This document shows, in pieces, positions 17,354 to 26,506 of a stretch of DNA of 64,000 nt (position 1 is the stretch's first letter; each line of letters starts with the position of its first letter). Location of the stretch: positions 4,030,001-4,094,000 of the forward strand of contig NZ_CP134609.1 of the NCBI RefSeq assembly GCF_031844705.1, written 5' to 3'. Origin of the DNA: Streptomyces sp. ITFR-16. GTDB lineage: Bacteria; Actinomycetota; Actinomycetes; Streptomycetales; Streptomycetaceae. Both the position numbers and the translations under genes were made by a program. Below the pieces are notes generated by a model that had not been told where the DNA came from, did no database searches, and worked only from the letters and a program-made list of their open reading frames with translations.

Positions 17354-17403
17354 CGCGTACGGGGCGGCCCCGCCCCGTCGTCGCGGGGCCGCCCCGTACG
17401 CGT
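17353..17403. terminator. strong terminator hairpin
   Basis: A 20-bp perfect stem (ACGCGTACGGGGCGGCCCCG with its complement) around an 11-base loop, starting at the last base of the small membrane protein gene. Confidence 0.88.
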
Positions 17404-17520
17404 ACCGGAAAGGTCCGGGTGCGAAGGGGCCAGACCGCGCGCTCCCCAGTCACAGTAGGCTTCGGCGCGAGAGCCGGAGCCCCTGACCGATGGGGACACA
17501 CCTGCCGAGGAGCGCCCCGC

Positions 17521-18639
17521 ATGAGCCTGACCCTGAGGACCATCAGCCGTGAGCAGCATCTGGCCTACATCCAGAGCCTGCCCGCGGCCAGTCACATGCA
17601 GGTCCCGGCCTGGGCGGATGTGAAGGCCGAGTGGCGCTCGGAGAGCCTGGGCTGGTTCGACAAGACCGGGCAGCTCGTCGGCGCCGGTCTGGTGCTCTAC
17701 CGGCAGCTGCCCAAGATCAAGCGGTACCTCGCCTATCTGCCCGAGGGCCCGGTCATCAACTGGTACGCCCCGAACCTGAACGACTGGCTGGAGCCGATGC
17801 TGGCCCACCTCAAGCAGCAGGGCGCCTTCTCCGTGAAGATGGGCCCGCCGGTCGTCATCCGCCGCTGGGACGCCGCCGCCATCAAGGCCGGCATCCAGGA
17901 CCCGGACGTGAAGCGTCTGCGCGATGTCGAGGCCACCCACATCGAGCCGCGTGCCTTCGAAGTCGCGGACCGGCTGCGGAAGATGGGCTGGCAGCAGGGC
18001 GAGGACGGCGGCGCCGGATTCGGTGACGTACAGCCCCGCTACATCTTCCAGGTGCCGCTGGCCAACCGCTCCCTCGAAGACGTGCACAAGGGCTTCAACC
18101 AGCTGTGGCGGCGCAACATCAAGAAGGCCGAGAAGGCCGGCGTCGAGGTCGTGCAGGGCGGCTACGGAGAGCTCGCCGAATGGCAGCGGCTGTACGAGAT
18201 CACGGCGGAGCGGGACCACTTCCGACCGCGCCCGCTCGGCTACTTCCAGCGCATGTGGACGGCCCTCAACAACGAGGACCCCAACCGGATGCGGCTGTAC
18301 TTCGCCCGGCACGAGGGCGAGAACGTCGCCGCCGCGACCATGCTGATCGTCGGCGGCCACGTCTGGTACTCCTACGGCGCCTCGGCCAACCACAAGCGCG
18401 AGGTCCGGCCCTCGAACGCGATGCAGTGGCGGATGCTGCGCGACGCGTACGCCATGGGCGCCACCGTCTACGACCTGCGGGGCATCTCGGACTCGCTGGA
18501 CGAGACCGACCACCTCTTCGGCCTGATCCAGTTCAAGGTCGGCACCGGTGGCCAGGCGGCCGAATACCTCGGGGAGTGGGACTTCCCGCTCAACAAGCTG
18601 CTGCACAAGGCGCTCGACATCTACATGTCGCGCCGCTGA
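17521..18639 (+). CDS. femX: FemX/FemAB-family peptidyltransferase (peptidoglycan bridge formation)
   Basis: A 372-residue FemABX-family protein with two GNAT-like folds: the first ends near GPPVVIRR, the second contains LWRRNIKKAEKAGVEV, VWYSYGASANHKREV and the terminal GTGGQAAEYLGEWDFPLN. In Streptomyces, FemX adds the first glycine to the LL-diaminopimelate side chain of lipid II from glycyl-tRNA; the same role is inferred here. ATG at 17521 has GAGGAG upstream. It is followed after 142 bp by an alanine-racemase-like gene, forming a cell-wall pair. Confidence 0.88.
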   Translation: MSLTLRTISREQHLAYIQSLPAASHMQVPAWADVKAEWRSESLGWFDKTGQLVGAGLVLYRQLPKIKRYLAYLPEGPVINWYAPNLNDWLEPMLAHLKQQGAFSVKMGPPVVIRRWDAAAIKAGIQDPDVKRLRDVEATHIEPRAFEVADRLRKMGWQQGEDGGAGFGDVQPRYIFQVPLANRSLEDVHKGFNQLWRRNIKKAEKAGVEVVQGGYGELAEWQRLYEITAERDHFRPRPLGYFQRMWTALNNEDPNRMRLYFARHEGENVAAATMLIVGGHVWYSYGASANHKREVRPSNAMQWRMLRDAYAMGATVYDLRGISDSLDETDHLFGLIQFKVGTGGQAAEYLGEWDFPLNKLLHKALDIYMSRR

Positions 18640-18781
18640 TCCATGCCGGGCCGCTGATCCACGACAGAGGAATCAGCGGCACAAGGCTGACGAAACCGCC
18701 TTCATTCGTTTCAATGGGCTCGTCGAACAGCTCCTCACACCTCTGATACACCGCAGCCACCAGAAAGGTTCCGGACCGGCC

Positions 18782-19813
18782 ATGGCGCTCTCCCTGTACG
18801 TCGACACCGCGCGCTGGCGGGCGCACCAGAAATCCGTTCTTGACCAGTTCCCCGGCCTCGTACCGGTCTGCAAGGGCAACGGGTACGGCTTCGGGCACGA
18901 ACGCCTGGCCGACGAGGCGATCCGTTTCGGCTCCGACATCCTCGCGGTGGGCACCACCTACGAGGCGGCCCGCATCAAGGACTGGTTCAGCGGCGATCTG
19001 CTGGTGCTCACGCCGTTCCGGCGGGGCGAGGAGCCGGTGCCGCTGCCCGACCGCGTCGTGCGGTCCGTGTCCTCCGTGGACGGTGTGCACGCCCTGGTGG
19101 GCGCCCGGGTCGTCATCGAGTGCATGAGCTCGATGAAGCGCCACGGCGTCAAGGAGGAGGAGCTCGGGCAGCTGCACGCCGCCATCGAGGACGTACGCCT
19201 CGAAGGCTTCGCCCTCCACCTGCCGCTGGACCGCACGGACGGCTCGGACGCCGTCGAAGAGGTCATTGCCTGGATGGACCGCCTCCGGGCGGCCCGGCTG
19301 CCGCTGCACACCATGTTCGTCAGCCATCTGCGGGCCGAGGAGCTGGCCCGGCTCCAGCAGCAGTTCCCGCAGACCCGTTTCCGCGCCCGTATCGGCACCC
19401 GGCTCTGGCTCGGCGACCACGAGGCGACGGAGTACCGGGGCGCCGTCCTCGACGTCACGCCCGTCGTCAAGGGCGACCGGTTCGGCTACCGGCAGCAGAA
19501 GGCCGCCTCCGACGGCTGGCTGGTCGTCGTCGCCGGCGGTACGTCGCACGGGGTGGGCCTGGAGGCGCCGAAGGCCCTGCACGGCGTGATGCCGCGGGCG
19601 AAGGGCGTCGCGCGCGCGGGTCTGGCCACCGTGAACCGCAATCTGTCGCCGTTCGTCTGGGCCGGAAAGCAGCGCTGGTTCGCCGAACCGCCGCACATGC
19701 AGGTGTCGATCCTGTTCGTGCCCTCGGACGCCGAGGAGCCGCGCGTGGGCGACGAACTGGTGGCCCACCTGCGCCACACGACCACCCAGTTCGACCGCCT
19801 CGTCGACCGCTAG
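18782..19813 (+). CDS. alanine racemase-like PLP enzyme
   Basis: A 343-residue protein related to Alr. It has VPVCKGNGYGFGHERLADEA, matching the PLP-lysine motif of alanine racemases (usually KANAYGHG), and later RARIGTRLWLGDHEATEYRG and VVKGDRFGYR, which parallel the start of the C-terminal beta domain. It is shorter and divergent from housekeeping Alr, so a different amino acid or a non-racemase role is possible. The CCGCTGATCCA direct repeat (18636-18662) lies in the gap before it. Its position behind femX argues for a cell-wall role; that is inference. Confidence 0.75.
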   Translation: MALSLYVDTARWRAHQKSVLDQFPGLVPVCKGNGYGFGHERLADEAIRFGSDILAVGTTYEAARIKDWFSGDLLVLTPFRRGEEPVPLPDRVVRSVSSVDGVHALVGARVVIECMSSMKRHGVKEEELGQLHAAIEDVRLEGFALHLPLDRTDGSDAVEEVIAWMDRLRAARLPLHTMFVSHLRAEELARLQQQFPQTRFRARIGTRLWLGDHEATEYRGAVLDVTPVVKGDRFGYRQQKAASDGWLVVVAGGTSHGVGLEAPKALHGVMPRAKGVARAGLATVNRNLSPFVWAGKQRWFAEPPHMQVSILFVPSDAEEPRVGDELVAHLRHTTTQFDRLVDR

Positions 19814-19856
19814 GGAACGGGCCCGCCCCGGCGCTCAGCCGTCGGCGGGCGTTCCC
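19813..19856. terminator. bidirectional terminator between convergent genes
   Basis: GGGAAC(GG)GCCCGCC pairs with GGCGGGCGTTCCC with a two-base bulge. It overlaps the last codons of the minus-strand gene ending at 19835. Confidence 0.6.
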
Positions 19857-21331
19857 GTCGTACCCCACTCCATCCGCGGCCCCGTCACGGCGAACGCGCT
19901 GTGACGCGGCCGGCGGGCCGCGGCGCGCCCCAGCACGAAGACGTCCGGGGCCCCGTCGAGCACCCCGCCCGAGGGATCGTCCGAACCGTCGCCGCGCACC
20001 CCGTCGCGCTCCGGCAGCAGGATGTCCCGTACGACGACGGCGCACAGGTACAGCGTGCCGAGCAGATGCAGGACGATCGCCAGCTGGTAGCCCTCCGTGG
20101 GCAGTCCCTGGTGCTTGTCGCCGCTCGTCGTGTAGGCGAGGTACAGCCAGATCCCCAGGAAGTACATGACCTCGCACGCCTGCCAGATCAGGAAGTCGCG
20201 CCAGCGGGGCCTGGCCAGGGCGGCGAGGGGGATCAGCCACAGCACGTACTGCGGTGAGTAGACCTTGTTGACGAGGATGAACACCGCGACGACGAGGAAG
20301 GCGAGCTGGGCGAAGCGCGGCCTGCGCGGGGCCGTCAGCGTCAGCAGGCCGACGGCGGCGCACAGCCCGACCGTCGCCAGCGTCGAGACGGTGTTGACCG
20401 TGCTGACCTCGATGGAGGAGCCCGTGCGCTGCGTGATGACCAGCCAGAACGACCCGAAGTCGATCGAGCGCTCCTCGCTGAAGGTGTAGAACTTCTTCCA
20501 CCCCTCGGGGGCGAACACCATCACCGGCAGGTTGACCACCAGCCAGGATCCCGCCGCCCCGAGCGCGGCCACCCCGAACTCCCGCCATTTCCCGGCGCGC
20601 CAGCACAGCACGAACGCGGGCCCCAGCAGCAGCACGGGATAGAGCTTGGCGGCCGTGGCCAGCCCGATGAGGATGCCGAACGCCAGCGGCCTGCTCCGGG
20701 ACCACATGAGCATCGCCGCGGCCGTGAGGGCGACGGCCAGCAGGTCCCAGTTGATCGTGGCGGTGAGCGCGAAGGCGGGGGCCAGGGCCATCAGGAGGCC
20801 GTCCCAGGGGCGGCGCCGGTGCGTACGGGCGACACAGACGGCGATCACGGCGGTGCAGATCATCAGCATGCCCGCGTTGACCAGCCAGTAGGTCTGCTCC
20901 TGGTGCTGGATGGAGCCGCCCGGCGTCAGCCAGGCCGCGATCTGCATGAACACGCCCGTGAGGACGGGGTACTCCAGGAACTGCATGTCCCCGGGCAGCC
21001 GGTCGAAGTACGGCACCAGGCCCTCGGAGAAGCCACGTCCCACGTACAGATGGGGGATGTCCGAGTAACAGGCGTGGGTGTACTGGGAGCCGGCGCCTCT
21101 GAACCACGCCCAGTTGTAGCAGGGCAGCTTCTGCACCATGCCGAGCGCGAACATCCCGAGAGCCACCAGGGCGACCGCGCCCACGGGCGCGAGCGCGGCG
21201 CTGCCGATCCGCGTCCAGCGGCCCGACCTTCCGCCGATCAGCTCGCTGCCGGCCGCCGCGATCTCGTCCTGGTGCGTGGGCCGTACGACGGACTGTTCCT
21301 CGTACACGCTCGTGTCCTCTGCGCTTGGCAT
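19835..21331 (-). CDS. GT87-type polyprenyl-phosphate-dependent mannosyltransferase
   Basis: About 498 residues with roughly ten membrane helices. An acidic/Tyr-rich first outer loop follows helix 1 (KLPCYNWAWF, YSDIPHLYVGRGFSEG, YPVLTG), the GT-C fold pattern of glycosyltransferase family 87 (PimE-like). The LATAAKLYPVLLLGPAF and VNKVYSPQYVLWLIPL blocks are typical of the family, which uses polyprenyl-phosphate-mannose to extend outer-face glycolipids or glycoproteins. ATG at 21331 is chosen over 21340. It is cotranscribed from, or downstream of, the PBP gene, with a hairpin between. Confidence 0.8.
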   Translation of the reverse strand: MPSAEDTSVYEEQSVVRPTHQDEIAAAGSELIGGRSGRWTRIGSAALAPVGAVALVALGMFALGMVQKLPCYNWAWFRGAGSQYTHACYSDIPHLYVGRGFSEGLVPYFDRLPGDMQFLEYPVLTGVFMQIAAWLTPGGSIQHQEQTYWLVNAGMLMICTAVIAVCVARTHRRRPWDGLLMALAPAFALTATINWDLLAVALTAAAMLMWSRSRPLAFGILIGLATAAKLYPVLLLGPAFVLCWRAGKWREFGVAALGAAGSWLVVNLPVMVFAPEGWKKFYTFSEERSIDFGSFWLVITQRTGSSIEVSTVNTVSTLATVGLCAAVGLLTLTAPRRPRFAQLAFLVVAVFILVNKVYSPQYVLWLIPLAALARPRWRDFLIWQACEVMYFLGIWLYLAYTTSGDKHQGLPTEGYQLAIVLHLLGTLYLCAVVVRDILLPERDGVRGDGSDDPSGGVLDGAPDVFVLGRAAARRPRHSAFAVTGPRMEWGTTGTPADG

Positions 21332-21364
21332 GCCGCACATCCTGCCGTACGGGGCTGTGGAAGC

Positions 21365-21403
21365 GACGAGGGCCGCGGCACCCGTGGTGCCGCGGCCCTC
21401 GTC
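21365..21403. terminator. hairpin between the PBP and GT87 genes
   Basis: A 17-bp perfect stem (GACGAGGGCCGCGGCAC and its complement) around a 5-base loop, 24 bp past the PBP stop on the minus strand. Confidence 0.8.
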
Positions 21404-21426
21404 ATGGGTGCTCTGTCCGCCGGGCG

Positions 21427-24144
21427 CTACCCAGCCGGGCCACCGAAGATGGTCCCGTTCCCTCCGTTGCCGTTCGCTCCGTTGCCGTTTCCGCCACCGG
21501 TGTCGGGGTCCGGGGTGGTGCCCCCGTCACCCGCCGTCGTTCCGGTGGTGGTCCCGGCGTCCGCACCGCTGTTGGCGCCGTCGGTGGTGCCGGTGTCGGC
21601 GCCGCCGTCGTTCCCGCCGGTCGCGTTGCCACCACCGTTGTCCTGGCAGTTCCAGCCCCAGGTGTCGCAAGTGTCGGACGGATCGGGCGTCGGGACGTCG
21701 GGCGTGGGCGAGGGCGTGTCGGACGGGGTGTCGGACGGCGTGGGGGTCGGCGTCGGCGTGGGCGTCGGGGTGGGGCTGTGCGCGCCGCCCCCGTAGACCG
21801 TCTGACCGATCGGCTGAGGCTTCGGGAAGTCCACGGCCGGCTGGCCGTCCATGGCCTCGGCCATGTAGTCGTGCCAGATCCTGGCGGGGAAGGAGGCGCC
21901 GTGGATCTTCTCCTCGCCACCGGTGCCGTACATCTTCTCGAACTTGCGGTTCTTGTGTTTGTCGTTGTCGTCCAGCCGGTACATGCTGATCGCGGTCGAC
22001 AGCTGCGGGGTGTAGCCGACGAACCAGGCGGACAGGTTGTCGTCCGTCGTACCCGTCTTGCCGGCGACGTCGCGGCCCGGGATCCGGGCGGGCGTACCCG
22101 TGCCCTTCTCGACGACGTTCTTGAGCACGTCCGTCACGTTGTCGGCGATCACGTTGTCGAAGGCGCTCTTGGTCACCGTCTTGTGCCGGTAGACGGTGGT
22201 GCCGCCCTTCTTGACCTCGCTGACCGAGTACGGCTCGCGCTGCTGTCCGCTCGCCGCGAAGGTGGCGTACGCGCCGGCCATGCGGGTCGTACTGGGCGAG
22301 GAGGTGCCGATGGAGAACGACGGAACGCTCGAGTCGGCCATGTACTCGTCGTCCTTGAGGCCGGCCGCCATGGCCGCCTTCTTCACCTTGTCGGTGCCGA
22401 CGTCCATGCCCAGCTGCACATAGGGGGAGTTGGCGGACCACTGCATGGCCTCACGAAGGGTGATGTTGCCCCTCGACTCGTGGCCGTCGTTGGTCTGCAG
22501 CCACTCCTTGCCCGCCTTGTCGGTCCAGATCTCGCCGTTGTACTTCTTGATCTTCAACTTGTCGTTGGCGTTGTAGATGCTCTTCGGCGAGACCTTCGTG
22601 GTCTGCGACTCGTCCTGGTCGGGACCGCCCGAGGGGTCGCGCTTGCCGTACTCCATCGCGGCCGCCAGCACGAACGGCTTGAACGTCGAACCGACGGCGG
22701 CACCGGTGGGATCCGCGTTGTTGGTGTAGTGCTTGGTCGCGTCCTCACCACCGTAGATCGCCTCGATGGCACCGGTCTTCGGGTCCACCGAGGAGCCGCC
22801 GAACTGCACGTGCGTGTCGGTGCCCGGGCGCTTCTTGGGGTCGATCTTCTCGTCGTAGACCTTCTTGACGGCCTTGTTGAGCTGCTCGACCTTCTTCCGG
22901 TCGAAGGTCGTGTGGATCTCGTAGCCACCCTGGTCGAGCATCTCGCGGGTGACACCCTTGTTGTTGTTCAGGTAGTTGGACCTGGCCATGTCGACCATGT
23001 AGCCGATCTGGCCGCCCAGCTGCGCGTCCTTCTTCGGCTTGTTGGGCGTCGGGAAGTCCTGGTAGGTGAGGCGTTCCTTCTGCGTCATCCGGCCGTCCTT
23101 CACCTCCTCGTCGAGGATCCAGCGCCAGCGCTTCACCGCCCGTGCCCTGTTCTTCTCCGGGGTCGCCTGCACCGGGTCGACCTCCGGAGCTCCCGCGGGG
23201 TCGTAGTAGCTGGCGCCCTTGAGCAGTGTGGCGAGGAAGGCGCACTGGCTCGGATTCAGCTCCTTGGCGTCCTTGCCGTAGTACGTACGGGCCGCCGCCT
23301 GCAGACCTGACGCCCCGCGCCCGTAGTACGAGACGTTGAGGTACCCGGCCATGACCGACTTCTTGCTCTCCTCCCTGCCGACCTTCAAGGTGATGAAGAG
23401 CTCCTCGAACTTGCGGCTCAGGGTCTGTTCCTGGGAGAGCCGCGAGTTCTTCACGTACTGCTGCGTGATGGTCGAGCCACCCTGGGTCTGGCCGCCCTTG
23501 GCCATGTTGAACAGGGCGCGGGCGATGCCCATGGGGTCGATGCCGTGGTCGTGCTCGAAGGACTTGTTCTCTGCGGAGATGACGGCGTTGCGCATCGCTT
23601 CGGGGATTTGCTCGTAGCCGATGATCTGGCGGTTGACCTCACCACCGGTGGCCACCATCTGGGTGCCGTCTTTCCAGTAGAAGACGTTGTTCTGCGCCCT
23701 GGCGGCCGCCTTGACCTCGGGCTTGGCCACCATCGCGTACGCGAGGCCGGCGACGCCCATCAGAAGGCCCAGGAAGCCGATGCACAGGCCGGAGACCAGC
23801 TTCCACGACGGCATCCAGCGGCGCACGCCCTGCTTGCCGGCGCGCGGGTAGTCGATGAAGCGCTTCTTGGCCGGGCGCTGGCCTGCGCGGCCGCGGCCCC
23901 GGCCGGGGCCCTCCTGGCCACCGTCCCCACCGCCACGACGCCGGCCACCGCCGCGCTGGGCGGCCCGTCGAGCGGCGGCACGCCCGGCGTACGGGCTCTC
24001 CTCGCCGTACGAACCGGAAGGTGATTCTGATGTTACTCCGCGTGACGATGCTGCGGGGCGTCCTGAGGACTGCTGGGCGGCTCGTCTGGCCGCGGCCCGC
24101 CCGCCACTCTGTGACTGCGGCGTTTTGCGACGGTGCTCGCTCAT
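21427..24144 (-). CDS. bifunctional penicillin-binding protein (class A PBP)
   Basis: A 905-residue enzyme that polymerises and crosslinks peptidoglycan outside the membrane. A cytoplasmic Arg/Gly/Ala-rich tail (1-110, with two GRAAARRAAQ repeats) precedes one transmembrane helix (about 116-139). The GT51 domain shows AENKSF (catalytic Glu192) and GGSTITQQ (222-229). The transpeptidase domain has STFK (486-489, nucleophile Ser486), SAN (570-572) and KTGT (696-699). The C-terminus is a PT-repeat (TPTPTPT...) followed by a Gly/Asn-rich tail with a CDTWGWNC pair that could form a disulphide. ATG at 24144 has GGAG upstream. Confidence 0.95.
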   Translation of the reverse strand: MSEHRRKTPQSQSGGRAAARRAAQQSSGRPAASSRGVTSESPSGSYGEESPYAGRAAARRAAQRGGGRRRGGGDGGQEGPGRGRGRAGQRPAKKRFIDYPRAGKQGVRRWMPSWKLVSGLCIGFLGLLMGVAGLAYAMVAKPEVKAAARAQNNVFYWKDGTQMVATGGEVNRQIIGYEQIPEAMRNAVISAENKSFEHDHGIDPMGIARALFNMAKGGQTQGGSTITQQYVKNSRLSQEQTLSRKFEELFITLKVGREESKKSVMAGYLNVSYYGRGASGLQAAARTYYGKDAKELNPSQCAFLATLLKGASYYDPAGAPEVDPVQATPEKNRARAVKRWRWILDEEVKDGRMTQKERLTYQDFPTPNKPKKDAQLGGQIGYMVDMARSNYLNNNKGVTREMLDQGGYEIHTTFDRKKVEQLNKAVKKVYDEKIDPKKRPGTDTHVQFGGSSVDPKTGAIEAIYGGEDATKHYTNNADPTGAAVGSTFKPFVLAAAMEYGKRDPSGGPDQDESQTTKVSPKSIYNANDKLKIKKYNGEIWTDKAGKEWLQTNDGHESRGNITLREAMQWSANSPYVQLGMDVGTDKVKKAAMAAGLKDDEYMADSSVPSFSIGTSSPSTTRMAGAYATFAASGQQREPYSVSEVKKGGTTVYRHKTVTKSAFDNVIADNVTDVLKNVVEKGTGTPARIPGRDVAGKTGTTDDNLSAWFVGYTPQLSTAISMYRLDDNDKHKNRKFEKMYGTGGEEKIHGASFPARIWHDYMAEAMDGQPAVDFPKPQPIGQTVYGGGAHSPTPTPTPTPTPTPSDTPSDTPSPTPDVPTPDPSDTCDTWGWNCQDNGGGNATGGNDGGADTGTTDGANSGADAGTTTGTTAGDGGTTPDPDTGGGNGNGANGNGGNGTIFGGPAG
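21710..21776. repeat. short tandem repeat encoding the PT-rich PBP tail
   Basis: On the plus strand, GGCGTC/GGCGTGGG-type units repeat across about 65 bp. On the coding minus strand this specifies the Thr-Pro repeats and the SDTPSDTPS segment of the PBP C-terminal tail. Confidence 0.7.
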
Positions 24145-24533
24145 CGAACGACTACTCCTCGGGCAGGCGAGAACGCCTGGAAGCGGCAGTTGAGATCCGG
24201 TCCCCCCGAATTACGGACCAGCCCTGCGTCAGGCTCATCCGCAGTGCATCCGGCCAGTCCGCGAAGACTGACGCGCTCGCACGTCACACGGTTCCCGGTG
24301 GTCTGCATGCCGCACAGACTACGCACGGTCAAAACCCTCCTAGGGCCGAACTTCACCCCAAATCACGCAAGTCGGTTGCTACGAATTAGCGATGTGACGC
24401 CGTTCACTAAGGCCCCCCTTGTCGCGACGAGCAGACCGATCTATCGTGCTGATGTATCGAGTCGATACATCAGCTCGGTACATCGGCTCGGCACAGGGCC
24501 ACGCGAGAGCACTCGGAGAAGGAGGAGGCGAGG
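24145..24533. promoter_or_regulatory. PBP/padR divergent regulatory region with a 27-bp palindromic operator
   Basis: In this 389-bp gap the main feature is at 24448-24474: GCTGATGTATCGA, one centre base, and its exact complement TCGATACATCAGC. The GTATCGA/TCGATAC core in a site about 60 bp before padR is the layout of an autoregulatory PadR operator. A related half site, CGGTACATCGG, follows at 24476. No other clear structure was seen in 24145-24440 beyond presumed PBP promoter DNA. Confidence 0.65.
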
Positions 24534-25238
24534 TTGAGCAGACGCTCCGGCATCCTTGAGTTCGCCGTCCTCGGACTGCTCCGTGAATCCCCGATGCACG
24601 GCTATGAGCTGCGCAAACGCCTCAACACCTCGTTGGGGATCTTCCGTGCCTTCAGTTACGGAACCCTCTACCCCTGCCTCAAGACGCTGGTCGCCAGCGG
24701 CTGGTTGATCGAGGAGCCGGGGAACCCTCCGGCAGAAGTGCAGCCCGGCTCCGGCCGTGCCGTCGCTCCTGCCTCGTCCCTGGCAGGGCGCCGCGCCAAG
24801 ATCGTCTATCGGTTGACGGCGGAAGGTAAGGAGCACTTCGAGGAGCTGCTCTCGCACACCGGGCCCGACGCCTGGGAGGACGAGCACTTCGCTGCTCGTT
24901 TCGCCTTCTTCGGGCAGACGGAGCACGAGGTACGGATGCGGGTGCTGGAAGGCCGTCGCAGCCGACTGGAGGAGCGCCTCGAGAAGATGAGCGCCTCTCT
25001 GGCCCGCACCCGCGAGCGCCTCGACGACTACACACTTGAGCTGCAGCGACACGGCATGGAGTCCGTGGAGCGCGAAGTGCGCTGGCTGAACGAGCTCATC
25101 GAGAGCGAGCGGTCGGGACGGGATCAGCGACGATCCTCGCCCGAGGGCTCAGCTCAGCAGAACACCGCAGGAGAGCCGGACGGCCTGCCCCGGCGGGGTA
25201 ACGACCCGTCGGATCCGTCCGGCGACACCGCCAAGTGA
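24534..25238 (+). CDS. PadR-family transcriptional regulator
   Basis: A 234-residue protein with the PadR winged helix (GILEFAVLGLLRESPMHGYELRKRL, then FSYGTLYPCLKTLVASGWL) and a C-terminal coiled-coil domain (LEERLEKMSASLARTRERLDDY, VRWLNELIES). The insert of about 30 residues in the wing (EVQPGSGRAVAPASSLAGRR) is longer than usual. It starts with TTG at 24534 behind GGAGGAGG. It lies 62 bp ahead of the inositol phosphate synthase gene and could be cotranscribed with it; the palindrome upstream suggests autorepression. Confidence 0.9.
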   Translation: MSRRSGILEFAVLGLLRESPMHGYELRKRLNTSLGIFRAFSYGTLYPCLKTLVASGWLIEEPGNPPAEVQPGSGRAVAPASSLAGRRAKIVYRLTAEGKEHFEELLSHTGPDAWEDEHFAARFAFFGQTEHEVRMRVLEGRRSRLEERLEKMSASLARTRERLDDYTLELQRHGMESVEREVRWLNELIESERSGRDQRRSSPEGSAQQNTAGEPDGLPRRGNDPSDPSGDTAK

Positions 25239-25300
25239 GCTCCCCGCAGATCCGCGGGGGACTCATCAGAAACATCCATTACACACAGGGAGCAACCGGA

Positions 25301-26383
25301 ATGGGTTCGGTTCGCGTAGCCATCGTCGGCGTGGGCAACTGCGCCGCCTCGCTGGTCCAGGGCGTCGAGTACTACAAGGACGCCGATCCGGCCGGCAAGG
25401 TGCCCGGTCTGATGCACGTCCAGTTCGGCGACTACCACGTGCGGGACGTCGAGTTCGTCGCCGCCTTCGACGTCGACGCGAAGAAGGTCGGCCTCGACCT
25501 CTCGGACGCCATCGGCGCCAGCGAGAACAACACCATCAAGCTCTGCGACGTGCCGAACGCCGGCGTCACCGTCCAGCGCGGCCACACCCACGACGGCCTG
25601 GGCAAGTACTACCGCCAGACCATCGAGGAGTCGGCCGAGGCCCCGGTCGACATCGTGCAGGTCCTCAAGGACCGCAAGGTCGACGTGCTGGTCTGCTACC
25701 TGCCCGTCGGTTCCGAGGTCGCTGCGAAGTTCTACGCGCAGTGCGCCATCGACGCCAAGGTCGCGTTCGTCAACGCCCTCCCGGTCTTCATCGCCGGCAC
25801 CAAGGAGTGGGCGGACAAGTTCACCGAGGCCGGTGTCCCGATCGTCGGCGACGACATCAAGTCGCAGGTCGGCGCCACCATCACGCACCGCGTGATGGCG
25901 AAGCTCTTCGAGGACCGGGGCGTTGTCCTGGACCGCACGATGCAGCTGAACGTCGGCGGCAACATGGACTTCAAGAACATGCTCGAGCGGGAGCGCCTGG
26001 AGTCCAAGAAGATCTCGAAGACGCAGGCCGTCACCTCGCAGATCCGTGACCGCGAGCTCGGTGCGGACAACGTCCACATCGGCCCGTCGGACTACGTGGC
26101 CTGGCTGGACGACCGCAAGTGGGCGTACGTGCGCCTCGAGGGCCGCGCCTTCGGTGACGTTCCGCTGAACCTGGAGTACAAGCTCGAGGTGTGGGACTCC
26201 CCGAACTCGGCCGGTGTCATCATCGACGCCGTCCGCGCCGCGAAGATCGCCAAGGACCGCGGCATCGGCGGTCCGATCCTCTCCGCGTCCTCGTACTTCA
26301 TGAAGTCCCCGCCGGTCCAGTACTTCGACGACGAGGCCCGCGAGAACGTCGAGAAGTTCATCCGCGGTGAGGTCTCCCACTGA
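25301..26383 (+). CDS. ino1: inositol-1-phosphate synthase
   Basis: Converts glucose-6-phosphate to myo-inositol-1-phosphate using bound NAD+, the first step towards phosphatidylinositol and, in actinomycetes, mycothiol. The 360-residue length fits the bacterial class. The Rossmann motif VAIVGVGNCAASLVQG is at the N-terminus, and the C-terminal catalytic blocks GGNMDFKNML, LYK-type Lys residues and DSPNSAGVIIDA are present. ATG at 25301 is preceded by a GGGAG ribosome site. It lies directly behind a PadR regulator, with a short CCCCGC...GCGGGG hairpin between them. Confidence 0.93.
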   Translation: MGSVRVAIVGVGNCAASLVQGVEYYKDADPAGKVPGLMHVQFGDYHVRDVEFVAAFDVDAKKVGLDLSDAIGASENNTIKLCDVPNAGVTVQRGHTHDGLGKYYRQTIEESAEAPVDIVQVLKDRKVDVLVCYLPVGSEVAAKFYAQCAIDAKVAFVNALPVFIAGTKEWADKFTEAGVPIVGDDIKSQVGATITHRVMAKLFEDRGVVLDRTMQLNVGGNMDFKNMLERERLESKKISKTQAVTSQIRDRELGADNVHIGPSDYVAWLDDRKWAYVRLEGRAFGDVPLNLEYKLEVWDSPNSAGVIIDAVRAAKIAKDRGIGGPILSASSYFMKSPPVQYFDDEARENVEKFIRGEVSH

Positions 26384-26448
26384 CTCACCTGACACGGTGC
26401 GTCGGCGCGGCAGCGTGAGGAGCGACAACGGTCCTCGGCTGCCGCACC

Positions 26449-26487
26449 GTTGAGGGTCCCCGGGCAATCAGCCCGGGGACCCTCAAC
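26449..26487 (+). terminator. terminator downstream of ino1
   Basis: A perfect 17-bp stem (GTTGAGGGTCCCCGGGC with its complement) and a 5-base loop, ending 20 bp before the next ATG. Confidence 0.88.
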
Positions 26488-26506
26488 GTATGTGACCCTT
26501 GCTCCC

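Noticed and set aside
21710..21776. CRISPR-like repeat array
   Set aside because: Short units without spacers; explained by the Thr-Pro codons of the PBP tail.
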